From contig NZ_JAVFVR010000009.1 of assembly GCF_030929595.1 (NCBI RefSeq), positions 1 to 64,000 on the forward strand: a DNA stretch of 64,000 nucleotides, given 5' to 3'. The stretch comes from Flavobacterium sp. LHD-85. GTDB taxonomy: Bacteria > Bacteroidota > Bacteroidia > Flavobacteriales > Flavobacteriaceae. How positions within the stretch are numbered: position 1 is the stretch's first letter; each line of letters opens with the position of its first letter. The position numbers and the translations under genes were made by a program. Below the pieces are notes generated by a model. The model was not told the DNA's origin, did no database searches, and was given only the letters and a program-made list of their open reading frames with translations. Below are positions 6,833 through 16,390 of the stretch, in pieces.

Positions 6833-8848
6833 ATGTCACAACCAACACCTCTAGGCTATCCTCATGCAGGAGCCGGAACAGTAGAAATTCTTTTAGAAAA
6901 AGAAGATGGAGCAGATTATGCAGTGCTTTTTTCACCAGATCCTAATAATATGTTATTAAGAGATGCAGGTCTGCCAATGCAGTTTTACTATTATCCAAAA
7001 GCACCACGTCTAGCGAAACACCCAGATGGAAGATTTAAATTTGCGATGCAAGTTTTCAAATCAGAAGGAGATTCTTCAACCGTAATTGGAGCAGAAGGAT
7101 TAGAAGAAGAAGCAGGAGCATATACTACCTTGACCAGTACAATAGACTTGCCTGAAGCGTTATTGAAAAAAGCAATCGACAAATTAAAAACAAAATTGCA
7201 CACTAGTTATAATAATCAAAGACAATCAAAATTGTTTGGATTATTCTCTTATTTAAAAGGTGTCGATCGCGATTTTAACGAAACCAATGTTAGACCTATT
7301 CAGTTAACAGAGAATACGATAAGTATGCACGTAGTGGGCGAAAAATCGCCTAATAATCCTTTTGGAGGAGCAAATCCTTGGACGTTTAACATTCAGGGAG
7401 AAGGAGCAGGAACTACATTTGGATTAGGAGACAATGCGCTTTCTGTGCTTATGGGGCGTAACAGCGCTTCATTGGTGAAAAATGCATTAGAATCTGGTTC
7501 TAATAATTTGGTAGTCGAAAACAAAATCAAATACAAAGGCTACATGCCAACAACAACTATAAGAACAGAAGTTAGGGCGCAAAAAGTACATAGTTATTTT
7601 TCGGCAAAAGCAGATGTAAGCGTTGGATTTGTTAATGTGGACTGGGAAAGTGAATATGAAAAAATCATTACTCAAGGTGGTATTGTAAGTGAAATTATTA
7701 CTGATAATCAGTTTTCTAATGAAGAAAGAAAAAAAGTTGAAGAAGCACTTTTTACCAAACAAAGAGATTTTGCTTTTCAGTTGTTGCAGAAACAGATTTT
7801 TGATGTCGCAGATAAGCAATTTACACCTGCTTCGGCTCCAGAAAAGTCAGGAGGGCTTTTCAGAATATTGTTTGGCGGTGCAAGTGTAGGAGTAAGCTTA
7901 AAACATGGAAGTCAAATTAGAAAAACTGACTTTGCAGACGAAATCAAATTTTCTGCGGTCGAAGTTTTAGATTCTAAAATCAGCGGAAATCTTACGCCTT
8001 TGACTCTGAAATCTGGTGCTGAAGCAAAAGCAGATTTGAAAAATTATATTACCGAAATCCAATTGGATGAAGATTTTTCAAAAGTGCAGGTAATTGCGTC
8101 ATTAAACGGTGGTTTAGTTAAACTGGATAAAGACAGTGATATTGTGAATGATAATCCGGTGAGCCAAGTCTCTATTGAAGTTGGATATCCAGATTCTAAA
8201 GGCAAGATAATCTGGAAAAGTTCTGGCAGAATGATTGCTCCCGAAGGAACTCCATATGTAAAAAATACTAGTAAATCTGGTAAAGAAATCGATGCGATTT
8301 TCCCTGCAACTTGGAATGATAAATCGAAAGAAAAAAATGCTTTTGTATTTGATTTCGTAAAAAACAATGGTTCTTCTAAAGTTAAAGTTAGACAAGAAGT
8401 AATGTACGAAAAAGACAAGAGAATCAAGTTAAAAGACACGACAAGAGAATATGAATTTGAAGGAACTAAAATATTTGTTCCGCTTCCAATTCAGAACATG
8501 ATCAATTATACACTTTCTACAGAAGCGCTTTATGATTGTGATACTCTTGAAGTTACTTTAAAAGCGGATAAAATGACCTCTAAAAAGTACAAGTTTACAG
8601 TTAATAATTTTGAAGACGCTATTCCTTATAGAGCTTGGTATGAAGCAGATTATACTGTAAAACCTACAGAATATAAAGTGAAATATACTTGCAATGGTAA
8701 GATCGGTAAGAAATCTAAAAAAGTTTCAGTTTCTACAGATTACATCAAACTTGATTATCAGGAAGGCGATGTTTTATTTGAAATTCCGACGGGAACTGCG
8801 GCTCAAAATGCCGATATCGAGAAAATCAGAGCTCCATTTATGGAATAA
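6833..8848 (+). CDS. Large protein of unknown function (671 aa)
   Basis: A 671-aa protein without signal peptide or membrane segment. The N-terminal part (about 15-75) reads VEILLEKEDGADYAVLFSPDPNN...FYYYPKAPRLAKHPDGRFKF. Residues 150-330 mix glycine-rich turns (FGGANPWTFNIQGEGAGTTFGLGDNALSVLMG) with helical segments (SNEERKKVEEALFTKQRDFAFQLLQKQIFD). The C-terminal half is beta-rich with repeated strand patterns, including two short cysteine-containing strands (YDCDTLEVTLKAD, VKYTCNGKIGKKSKK). I do not recognise the family. It is the first gene of an operon with another unknown giant and a phage-type muramidase, and a hairpin follows directly, so it may be made in excess of its neighbours. 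Confidence 0.85.
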   Translation: MSQPTPLGYPHAGAGTVEILLEKEDGADYAVLFSPDPNNMLLRDAGLPMQFYYYPKAPRLAKHPDGRFKFAMQVFKSEGDSSTVIGAEGLEEEAGAYTTLTSTIDLPEALLKKAIDKLKTKLHTSYNNQRQSKLFGLFSYLKGVDRDFNETNVRPIQLTENTISMHVVGEKSPNNPFGGANPWTFNIQGEGAGTTFGLGDNALSVLMGRNSASLVKNALESGSNNLVVENKIKYKGYMPTTTIRTEVRAQKVHSYFSAKADVSVGFVNVDWESEYEKIITQGGIVSEIITDNQFSNEERKKVEEALFTKQRDFAFQLLQKQIFDVADKQFTPASAPEKSGGLFRILFGGASVGVSLKHGSQIRKTDFADEIKFSAVEVLDSKISGNLTPLTLKSGAEAKADLKNYITEIQLDEDFSKVQVIASLNGGLVKLDKDSDIVNDNPVSQVSIEVGYPDSKGKIIWKSSGRMIAPEGTPYVKNTSKSGKEIDAIFPATWNDKSKEKNAFVFDFVKNNGSSKVKVRQEVMYEKDKRIKLKDTTREYEFEGTKIFVPLPIQNMINYTLSTEALYDCDTLEVTLKADKMTSKKYKFTVNNFEDAIPYRAWYEADYTVKPTEYKVKYTCNGKIGKKSKKVSVSTDYIKLDYQEGDVLFEIPTGTAAQNADIEKIRAPFME

Positions 8849-8865
8849 TTTTTTTGAGACATTTT

Positions 8866-8892
8866 ACAAAAGGGACGTAATGTCCCTTTTGT
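8866..8892 (+). terminator. Hairpin between the two large unknown genes (possible partial terminator)
   Basis: Perfect 11-bp arms ACAAAAGGGAC (8866-8876) and GTCCCTTTTGT (8882-8892) with a 5-base loop, followed by T-rich sequence. The next gene begins 34 bases later on the same strand, so this probably attenuates rather than ends the transcript. Confidence 0.7.
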
Positions 8893-8926
8893 TTCTTAAG
8901 TCATCACTCATTAAAACCTAAACACC

Positions 8927-11074
8927 ATGCCAGATTTAAATACATTTAAGCTCGACGGAACCAAATTGGTTCCTGTAAATCGATTCAATCTTGAGCCGGC
9001 TAAACCCAGCACAGCATTTACAACGGCGACACTTTTAAATAATGCTGAATTTAAGGTGATCGAGCATCCTATTATTCATTCCATAGATATTCAGCCGATT
9101 TTAATTTTACCAATTATTGAGAGTTATTTTCCATTGATAGAAGGAGATAAGGCCATTACAGAGAATGATTCCTTTAAGGATTATTTTAAGAATGAAATCA
9201 CTTTATTTTTTCCTCAAGTAGAAATAGAGCCAAACAACGGAACGCTTTTTTATTATGAGGAAGTACCAAACAAATCTGCAGATGAAGACGGATTTATGGG
9301 AAGAGTCACTTTAAAATACAGCATCAAAAACAGACCATTGCAAGCCAATCAGAAAAGTATTGTTTTGAATTTGAGGCAAGCTGTTTTGAATTTAAAAGTA
9401 AAAAATGATGTTGTTCGGGTCAATGGAATTGTAAATACCGCGACTCAGGAAATTCAGTTTGACTTACTCGATGAAGCTGTAAAAATTGCCTTTTCGAACT
9501 TAGTTTCCAAAATAACCGATTTGATGTGCAATGTTGATTTGTTCTTTGATTTTAAAGGATATTCTAAAGTGAAACGTAATTTTTTGTTTGCGAAAGATAT
9601 AGCGATTTTAAGAAACCCAATTATCACCAAGAAGGATGTAATAGCCAAAACAGCATTAGAGCCAAAAGCAACGCTTATAGCAAGTCCGTTAATGGTAAAA
9701 ACTGCTAGAACGGGAACTGTCGCACCAAAAATGGTAATTTCTGGAATTAGAAGAGATAACGACATAGAAGCAGAGGTTCAGGAAGAATACGTAAAAAGTA
9801 CTTTTCTGCTTAAAATCAATAAAACGGTAAATTATCCTCGTGTGCCGAATGTTCAGACAAGTTTATATTGGAATAACGAAGGGCCATTTTTCAATAATCC
9901 TTTCAATTTAAATGAAGATTTTTCGGAGTTTAAACAGATATTCGTTTCGGGATACAATTTTAGCAAATTATCGATTTATAAGTCAATGGTTCAGCCAAAT
10001 ACATTTTTGCTGATTTCTAAAATCTACAGCCTTTCCAAAGATTTAGATAATATGAGGCCTTGTGTTACTACTATTTTTCATGCTTATGAAGAAGGTGCGG
10101 GGACATCTGAAGAAATTTCAAAAATTTCTTTTCAATTTGCTGTCCGTCCGAATCTTTCCAGTTATGATCTTGCGAAGTTGAAAATTGCTTTGTTGCAAAA
10201 TAATTTTATTGATGGTGATGCGGCCGATTATTTTGATAAGGTTCAGTTTTTGTTTCCAAATGATGTGGGGGCTGAATTTGAGGTAAATGGCAATTGCTTT
10301 CTTCAGCAAGCATCAATTACGGCAGATGGGAAGCATTATATTTTTGATCTCTCGACCGAAAATTTGTCTGAAGCCAGTATTTTAATCAATGCTTTAAACA
10401 ACACAATTTCGCAATATGCTAACATTAATTTTAAGTATAAAGAGATAAAAGACGCGAGTGTTATTGAGCTCAATCTTGAACAAACTATTGGAGAGATTGT
10501 AGAAAGTTTGATTGATAATCCGACAAAGAAAATTAAAATCAACAATCAGTCTATTTCAAACTGCAAGCTCAATTCTATTTTGTTGCTTTACAATCAAAAT
10601 GCAACTTATTTGAACAGTTTGTTCTTTAAGAATTATCCGCAGTTAATTAGCAACGATACGAAATTTTTGGATTTTACGGCATTGAATCCAAGTTCTTCGG
10701 GCGAATTGAAGAATGTATTTTTTGATTTTGAAAACATAGAAAATATCAGTTCTGAGTTTAGTCAAGTTGTTTCACAATCAACTTCTTACAATAGGTATGT
10801 TCAAGTTCAGATTAAAAGTCAGACGGCCGCAACGGCGCGTATAACAATTGAATTAATAGTTCAGGAAACGGGAAGTAAATTTGCTATTGAACGTTTAAAA
10901 TCTGAATTCTCGACACCTATATTGTTCAATTTTATTATAAAAAATACAACGAACAATAATACTTTGATTTCATATCAAGTCAATTATTTTGATAAGAATG
11001 ATAATCTAACAGGTTCTAAAAATGATGTTTTTGATTTTTCTAAAGCATCAATTATCACTATAAACAAAAAATAA
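8927..11074 (+). CDS. Large beta-rich protein of unknown function (715 aa)
   Basis: A 715-aa protein without signal peptide, transmembrane helix or catalytic motif that I can see. It begins MPDLNTFKLDGTKLVPVNRFNLEP. Long stretches alternate short beta strands with asparagine-rich loops, for example QVEIEPNNGTLFYYEEVPN (about 103-121) and the region 590-715, which could form stacked beta domains. I do not recognise the family. The gene shares a TAATG junction with the following muramidase gene (stop and start overlap by one base), so the two are translationally coupled. Together with the 671-aa product it may form a structural or delivery component. Confidence 0.85.
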   Translation: MPDLNTFKLDGTKLVPVNRFNLEPAKPSTAFTTATLLNNAEFKVIEHPIIHSIDIQPILILPIIESYFPLIEGDKAITENDSFKDYFKNEITLFFPQVEIEPNNGTLFYYEEVPNKSADEDGFMGRVTLKYSIKNRPLQANQKSIVLNLRQAVLNLKVKNDVVRVNGIVNTATQEIQFDLLDEAVKIAFSNLVSKITDLMCNVDLFFDFKGYSKVKRNFLFAKDIAILRNPIITKKDVIAKTALEPKATLIASPLMVKTARTGTVAPKMVISGIRRDNDIEAEVQEEYVKSTFLLKINKTVNYPRVPNVQTSLYWNNEGPFFNNPFNLNEDFSEFKQIFVSGYNFSKLSIYKSMVQPNTFLLISKIYSLSKDLDNMRPCVTTIFHAYEEGAGTSEEISKISFQFAVRPNLSSYDLAKLKIALLQNNFIDGDAADYFDKVQFLFPNDVGAEFEVNGNCFLQQASITADGKHYIFDLSTENLSEASILINALNNTISQYANINFKYKEIKDASVIELNLEQTIGEIVESLIDNPTKKIKINNQSISNCKLNSILLLYNQNATYLNSLFFKNYPQLISNDTKFLDFTALNPSSSGELKNVFFDFENIENISSEFSQVVSQSTSYNRYVQVQIKSQTAATARITIELIVQETGSKFAIERLKSEFSTPILFNFIIKNTTNNNTLISYQVNYFDKNDNLTGSKNDVFDFSKASIITINKK

Positions 11075-11895
11075 TGAGAACCATAAAAGCAGGCGCAAAA
11101 TCTCCTGAAGTTTATTATTTAAACGAGCTTTTGTCCAAATTGAATTACAGTGTAATTGTTTCCGATTATTTCGGGGCAGAAACAGATAAAGCCATCAAAG
11201 ATTTTCAGTTAAACAATAATCTTGTGGTTGATGGAGTAGTGGGGCTAAAAACATGGTCGGCGCTTTTACAGAAAAACAACAACGGTTTCTTGGTAAATAA
11301 TAAATTGTTGTCAGAGCAGGATTTAATAGATTTTTCAAATCAGTTTAATTTGGAACTCGCTGTTGTGAAAGCCGTAAATGAAGTTGAAAGCAACGGAAAA
11401 GGCTTTTTGATCGATGGACGTCCAAAGATTTTGTTTGAAGGACATATTTTTTGGAATGAGCTGGAGAAAAGAAATATCAATCCGAGAACTTATGTTAGTG
11501 CGAGTACACAGGATATTTTGTTTGAGAACTACACCAGGAAGTATTATGTAGGCGGAACGGCCGAATATACACGCTTAGAAAAGGGAATGAATCTTAGTCA
11601 GGATAAAAGAATAGCCGATGCCGCAAATAGTTCGGCTTCTTGGGGACTTTTTCAAATTATGGGCTTTAATGCAATTTCTATTGGTTATAATAGTATTGAT
11701 GATTATGTAGCGAGAATGAATGAGAACGAAGGCGAACATCTCAAAGCTTTTGGATTATTTTTAGAAAAGAACAATTTGATTGGGCTTTTAAGAGGTAAAA
11801 ATTGGGCTTCATTTGCTTTAAAGTACAATGGTCCAGCCTACAAAACCAATAAATACGATGAAAAACTTGCAAGAGCTTATGCAAAATATGCGTGA
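11074..11895 (+). CDS. Phage-type N-acetylmuramidase with peptidoglycan-binding domain
   Basis: A 273-aa predicted lysozyme-type hydrolase. Residues 1-65 form a PG_binding_1 domain (SPEVYYLNELLSKLNY, FGAETDKAIKDFQLNNNLVVDGVVGLKTWSAL). Residues 85-273 match the DUF3380 muramidase domain of phage endolysins: VNEVESNGKGFLIDGRPKILFEGHIFW with the likely catalytic Glu105, then SWGLFQIMGFNA and FALKYNGPAY. It should cleave the glycan strands of peptidoglycan. No signal peptide, holin or phage structural gene is nearby, so export or delivery must depend on something else. It is coupled to the 715-aa gene by a one-base overlap. Confidence 0.9.
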   Translation: MRTIKAGAKSPEVYYLNELLSKLNYSVIVSDYFGAETDKAIKDFQLNNNLVVDGVVGLKTWSALLQKNNNGFLVNNKLLSEQDLIDFSNQFNLELAVVKAVNEVESNGKGFLIDGRPKILFEGHIFWNELEKRNINPRTYVSASTQDILFENYTRKYYVGGTAEYTRLEKGMNLSQDKRIADAANSSASWGLFQIMGFNAISIGYNSIDDYVARMNENEGEHLKAFGLFLEKNNLIGLLRGKNWASFALKYNGPAYKTNKYDEKLARAYAKYA

Positions 11896-12075
11896 TATTT
11901 TTTTGTTTCAGGTTTAAAGTTTCATGTTGTTTAATCGCAAGAGGTAAGTTCTTTTTTAAGCGGGTTAGAAAGGAACGTGTGAAGTTTGGGGGCTTTGCGT
12001 TTCTGATAGTATCAGGATTGCGTCTTGCGGTTAACCTGAAACTTGAAACAAAAAGTTATAATTTGAGACAAAAAG
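11896..12075. repeat. Intergenic repeat (TTTCAGGTTT / AACCTGAAACTTGAAAC words)
   Basis: TTTTGTTTCAGGTTTAAAGT at 11901-11920 and the inverse words AACCTGAAACTTGAAACAAA around 12033-12052 bracket this spacer. The same words recur at 17874, 44163 and 47436. An 80-codon open frame (11892-12134) runs through the repeat and the terminator and looks spurious. Confidence 0.6.
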
Positions 12076-12105
12076 AAAACCCGACGAAACTCTCGTCGGG
12101 TTTTA
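12076..12105. terminator. Bidirectional terminator between muramidase gene and pheT
   Basis: AAAACCCGACGA (12077-12088) and TCGTCGGGTTTT (12094-12105) with a 5-base loop, A-rich on one side and T-rich on the other. It serves two convergent genes. Confidence 0.9.
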
Positions 12106-12125
12106 TATTTAAACTAAGAAAGAAA

Positions 12126-14546
12126 TTATCTTAAGCTTGCTCCAAGTTCAGTTTCAAAAGTCTGCTGTAATTTAGACATGATTTTATCAATCTGAGCATC
12201 GGTTAAGGTTTTCGTATTATCTTGAATAGTAAAACTTAAAGCATATGATTTTTTTCCTTCCGGTAATTTGTTGCCTTGATAAACATCAAATAGATTAATG
12301 TCTTTTAGAAGCGTTTTCTCCGTTTGTTTCGCTAGGTTGAAAATGCTTTCGTAAGTCGTTTTTTCATCGATTAATAAAGCTAAATCTCTGCGAACTTCCG
12401 GATATTTAGGGATTTCAGTATACTTAATTTTTCCTGTAATGATTTTTAAAACCAAATCCCAGTTAAAATCTGCGTAATAAACATCTTGTTTGATGCCGAA
12501 ATGCTTTAAAATAGGTTTTTTAATAACACCCATTTCAACTAAAACATCATTGTTGTAAGTAATTGCAGTTCCTTCAGAATAAACATCAGATTGAACTGGT
12601 GCATTCGAAATCTTTTCAATTCCTAAACGAGATAGAATAGCTTTCACATATCCTTTCAATAAGAAGAAATCTGTTGTTTTCTGCGGACTTGTCCAGCTTT
12701 CTTTGTTTCTGTTCCCAGAAACTAGTAAAGAAAGGTGTTTATGCTCTTCGTATCCGTTTAAATACTTGTGATATGTTTTTCCGAATTCAAATAATTTTAA
12801 ATCCGAATTTTTTCTATTGATGTTGTATGAAACCGCTTCTAAACCAGAAAACAATAAAGACTGGCGAAGTGTTGCTAAGTCACTGCTCAACGGATTCAGC
12901 ATTGATACATTATGCTCCTCTTTTAATGAAGCAGATAATTTTGCATAAGCTGCAGTTGTCAACGAATTGGCCATCATTTCTTGGAAGCCTTGAGAATTCA
13001 ATTGAGAAGCAATTACGTTTTGTACTTTGTAATCTTCTGTTCTTGGTGAATTGGCTACAGTAGCATTAAATTTTTTAGAGAAATTAATGTTGTTGTAACC
13101 GTAAACTCTCAGGATTTCTTCGATTACATCAATTTCACGCTGAACATCTACACGATAAGCAGGAATTGTTAAACCTAAACCAGAATCAGAAACGCTATTT
13201 ACTTTAATGTCTAAAGAAACAAGAATCTTTTTGATAGTGTCTTTCGAAATTTCCTGTCCGATGATTTTAGAAACATGGCTGAAATTCAATAAAACAGAGA
13301 AATCTTCCACTTTTTTAGGATAAACCTCCACAACATCAGAAGTGATTTTTCCACCAGCCACTTCTTGAATTAAAAGTGCTGCACGTTTTAAAGCGTATTC
13401 TGTTATAGTTGGATCAATTCCTCTTTCAAATCTAAAAGAAGCATCGGTGCTTAATTGATGTCTTTTGGCTGTTTTACGAATGCTTACTGGGTCAAAATAA
13501 GCACTTTCTAAGAAGATAGAGGTTGTTCCTTCAGAAACTCCAGATTTTTTACCTCCAAAAACTCCAGCAATGCATAGTGGGCCTTTTTCGTCGCAAATCA
13601 TTAAGTCCTCCTTATGAAGTGTTCTTTCAACATCGTCAAGAGTTACAAATTTAGTTCCTTCTTCAACCGTTTTTACAATAATTTTTCCGTTGATTTTTGC
13701 GGCGTCAAAAGCGTGCAAAGGTTGCCCTAATTCGTGTAATACATAATTAGTAACGTCAACAATATTATTTTTTGGAGTTAACCCAATAGCTTTTAAGCGA
13801 TCTTGCAGCCAGCTTGGAGATTCGTGAACAGAAATTCCAGAAATCGTTACACCGCAATATCTTGGAGCTAGATGAGTATCTTCTACATTTACATCAATTT
13901 TTAGTGTACGCATATCCACTCTAAAATTGCTTACAGATGGTGTAATCAATTCTATGTTTACGCCACGTTGCAACATTCCCGCTCTTAAATCACGTGCAGT
14001 TCCGAAATGGCTCATCGCATCGGCACGGTTTGGCGTTAATCCGATTTCGAAAACCTCATCATTTGCAATTTGAAAAACTTCAGAAGCAGGAGTTCCAGGA
14101 ACTAAATCTTCTGCCAAAACCATAATTCCGTCATGGCTCGTTCCCAAACCTAATTCATCTTCAGCACAGATCATTCCGTGGCTTTCCTGTCCGCGGATTT
14201 TTCCTTTTTTAATGGTAAACTCTGCACCTTCTTTATCGTATAAAACGGTTCCGATGGTAGCAACTGGTACTTTTTGTCCTGCAGCCACGTTTGCAGCACC
14301 ACATACAATTTGTACAGGAGCTTCTAAACCAATATTAACTGTAGTAACTTTCAATCTATCAGCATCAGGATGTTTTTCGCATGTTAGAACGTGCCCAACA
14401 ACAACGCCCGCTAAACCTCCTTTTATTGATTCATATTTTTCGACAACTTCAACCTCTAAACCTAAATCTGTTAGTAATTCAGAAGTCTGCTCAGATGTCC
14501 AATCTGTTTTAATAAATTGTTTTAACCAGTTGTAAGATATTTTCAT
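12126..14546 (-). CDS. pheT: Phenylalanine--tRNA ligase beta subunit
   Basis: An 806-aa protein of usual length that pairs with PheS to charge tRNA-Phe. The N-terminus MKISYNWLKQFIKTDWT is canonical. A tRNA-binding EMAP/OB domain lies at about 42-150 (HVLTCEKHPDADRLKVTTVNIG), followed by the B3/B4 editing region (EIGLTPNRADAMSHFGTARDL; CGVTISGI), the B5 domain, the catalytic-like core and a C-terminal FDX-ACB domain (YPEVRRDLALLIDEKTTYESI onward). pheS is not in the window. A TATATTTG box (complement of 14577-14584) lies about 30 bases upstream and may be the -7 element, though no good -33 box was found. Confidence 0.97.
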   Translation of the reverse strand: MKISYNWLKQFIKTDWTSEQTSELLTDLGLEVEVVEKYESIKGGLAGVVVGHVLTCEKHPDADRLKVTTVNIGLEAPVQIVCGAANVAAGQKVPVATIGTVLYDKEGAEFTIKKGKIRGQESHGMICAEDELGLGTSHDGIMVLAEDLVPGTPASEVFQIANDEVFEIGLTPNRADAMSHFGTARDLRAGMLQRGVNIELITPSVSNFRVDMRTLKIDVNVEDTHLAPRYCGVTISGISVHESPSWLQDRLKAIGLTPKNNIVDVTNYVLHELGQPLHAFDAAKINGKIIVKTVEEGTKFVTLDDVERTLHKEDLMICDEKGPLCIAGVFGGKKSGVSEGTTSIFLESAYFDPVSIRKTAKRHQLSTDASFRFERGIDPTITEYALKRAALLIQEVAGGKITSDVVEVYPKKVEDFSVLLNFSHVSKIIGQEISKDTIKKILVSLDIKVNSVSDSGLGLTIPAYRVDVQREIDVIEEILRVYGYNNINFSKKFNATVANSPRTEDYKVQNVIASQLNSQGFQEMMANSLTTAAYAKLSASLKEEHNVSMLNPLSSDLATLRQSLLFSGLEAVSYNINRKNSDLKLFEFGKTYHKYLNGYEEHKHLSLLVSGNRNKESWTSPQKTTDFFLLKGYVKAILSRLGIEKISNAPVQSDVYSEGTAITYNNDVLVEMGVIKKPILKHFGIKQDVYYADFNWDLVLKIITGKIKYTEIPKYPEVRRDLALLIDEKTTYESIFNLAKQTEKTLLKDINLFDVYQGNKLPEGKKSYALSFTIQDNTKTLTDAQIDKIMSKLQQTFETELGASLR

Positions 14547-14820
14547 TGTAGTTCTTTAATTCTTTGTATGAGGTTACAAATATAAGGATTGCGCGTTGGA
14601 GTAGGAAAAAATTGAGCAGTTTTTTCTACTTGTTTTTAATTGACCGAAAAATGCTGCTTACTAATTATTTAGCAATTTATGAATTAAAATTTTGATAAAT
14701 GATTATTATAAAAGTCTAAAAAAACTGAATGTGTAATTTTTGTGCTACAAGATGAATGAAAAGTGCTATTCTATTTCTTTTTATGAAACTAAATTTGGAA
14801 TAAATCAAAAAAAGAATATT

Positions 14821-16326
14821 ATGAGTACTGCAGTAAAAAGACCTGAATTTAAGGCAAAATACGATAACTATATTGGTGGAAAATTTGTTGCGCCAATTAC
14901 AGGAGAATACTTTGATGTAGTTTCTCCTATTGATGGAAAAGTATTTACAAAAGCAGCACATTCTGGTAAAGAAGATCTTGAATTGGCTGTTGATACTGCT
15001 TATGAAGCATTTAAAACATGGGGAAAAACTTCTGTAACCGAAAGAAGTATTTTGCTAAATAAGATTGCACAAAAAATTGAAGACAATTTAGAATATATCG
15101 CAGCAGTTGAAACAGTAGACAACGGAAAGCCAATTCGTGAAACGCTTGCTGCTGATATTCCGCTGGCAATTGATCACTTTAGATATTTTGCAGGTGTAAT
15201 TCGTGCAGAAGAAAGTGCGATTTCTGAACTAGATTCACAGACGGTTTCAATTGCGTTAAGCGAACCTCTAGGTGTTGTCGCACAGATTATTCCGTGGAAT
15301 TTCCCGATTTTAATGGCAGTCTGGAAAATTGCTCCAGCTCTTGCGGCAGGAAATACAATTGTATTAAAACCAGCCGAAAGCACGCCAATTTCTATTATGG
15401 TTTTAATGGAATTAATTGGTGACATTCTTCCTCCTGGAGTTTTAAATATTGTAAACGGATTTGGAGCCGAACTAGGTCGTCCGTTAGTAACCAATAAAAA
15501 AGTTTCGAAAGCAGCATTTACTGGTTCTACCACGACAGGACGTTTGGTAATGCAATATGCTACAGAAAATATTATTCCAGTTACTTTAGAATTGGGCGGG
15601 AAATCACCAAATATATTCTTCCCTTCGGTAGCAGATCACGACGATGATTTCTTTGACAAAGCCGTAGAAGGTGCGGTGTTATTTGCCTTAAATCAAGGTG
15701 AAATCTGTACTTGTCCTTCTAGATTATTAATTCACGAAGATATTTACGACAAGTTTATAAAAAAAGTAATCGAAAGAACTGAAGCGATTATAGCTGGAAA
15801 TCCGCTAGATAAATCTACTATGATTGGTGCTCAGACTTCAATCGTTCAAAAAGAGAAAATTATGTCCTATATCAAATTAGGAAAAGAAGAAGGTGCAGAA
15901 GTATTGACTGGAGGTGATGAAAATAAATTGGGAGGAGATTTAGAAGGCGGTTATTACATTAAACCGACTTTATTTAAAGGTCACAACAAAATGAGAATTT
16001 TCCAAGAAGAGATTTTCGGGCCTGTTTTAGCGGTTACCACTTTTAAAACTACTGAAGAAGCTATCGAAATTGCCAACGATACCATGTATGGTTTAGGTGC
16101 AGGTGTTTGGACAAGAGATGCGCACGAAATTTATCAAGTTCCGAGAGCAATTCAGTCAGGTCGTGTTTGGATTAATCAATATCATTCTTATCCAGCTGGC
16201 GCTCCATTTGGAGGTTACAAGCAGTCTGGAATTGGTCGTGAAAACCATAAAATGATGCTGAGCCAGTATCGTCAAACCAAAAATATGCTGATTTCTTATG
16301 ACAAAAAGAAATTAGGATTCTTCTAA
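14821..16326 (+). CDS. aldB: NAD-dependent aldehyde dehydrogenase (AldB/ExaC type)
   Basis: A 501-aa aldehyde dehydrogenase oxidising acetaldehyde or related aldehydes to acids. Catalytic motifs are LELGGKSPN with Glu257 and NQGEICTCPSR with Cys296; IIPWNFP (156-162) and FTGSTTTGR (233-241) form the NAD fold. The CTCPSR motif and the C-terminal YDKKKLGFF tail are close to E. coli AldB. I start at MSTAVKRPEFKAKYDNYIGG; the open frame extends 27 codons upstream but those residues are not family-like. Followed by an alcohol dehydrogenase and a DUF779 gene, a pairing typical of ethanol/acetaldehyde modules. Confidence 0.94.
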   Translation: MSTAVKRPEFKAKYDNYIGGKFVAPITGEYFDVVSPIDGKVFTKAAHSGKEDLELAVDTAYEAFKTWGKTSVTERSILLNKIAQKIEDNLEYIAAVETVDNGKPIRETLAADIPLAIDHFRYFAGVIRAEESAISELDSQTVSIALSEPLGVVAQIIPWNFPILMAVWKIAPALAAGNTIVLKPAESTPISIMVLMELIGDILPPGVLNIVNGFGAELGRPLVTNKKVSKAAFTGSTTTGRLVMQYATENIIPVTLELGGKSPNIFFPSVADHDDDFFDKAVEGAVLFALNQGEICTCPSRLLIHEDIYDKFIKKVIERTEAIIAGNPLDKSTMIGAQTSIVQKEKIMSYIKLGKEEGAEVLTGGDENKLGGDLEGGYYIKPTLFKGHNKMRIFQEEIFGPVLAVTTFKTTEEAIEIANDTMYGLGAGVWTRDAHEIYQVPRAIQSGRVWINQYHSYPAGAPFGGYKQSGIGRENHKMMLSQYRQTKNMLISYDKKKLGFF

Positions 16327-16341
16327 AGAGAATATAAACTT

Positions 16342-16374
16342 GAGAATAGAAAGCCAAAAAGGTTTTCTATTCTC
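16342..16374. terminator. Hairpin between aldB and adh
   Basis: GAGAATAGAAA and TTTCTATTCTC form an 11-bp stem between two co-directional genes 64 bases apart. There is no strong T tract; it may stabilise or attenuate the message. Confidence 0.5.
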
Positions 16375-16390
16375 TTAAAACAATAGAATT

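Noticed and set aside
7487..7819. 110-aa minus-strand frame inside the 671-aa gene
   Set aside because: Cysteine- and phenylalanine-rich translation typical of the antisense of an AT-rich gene; no start context.
11892..12134. 80-aa open frame after the muramidase gene
   Set aside because: It runs through intergenic repeats and the bidirectional terminator, has no start context, and its composition is not protein-like.
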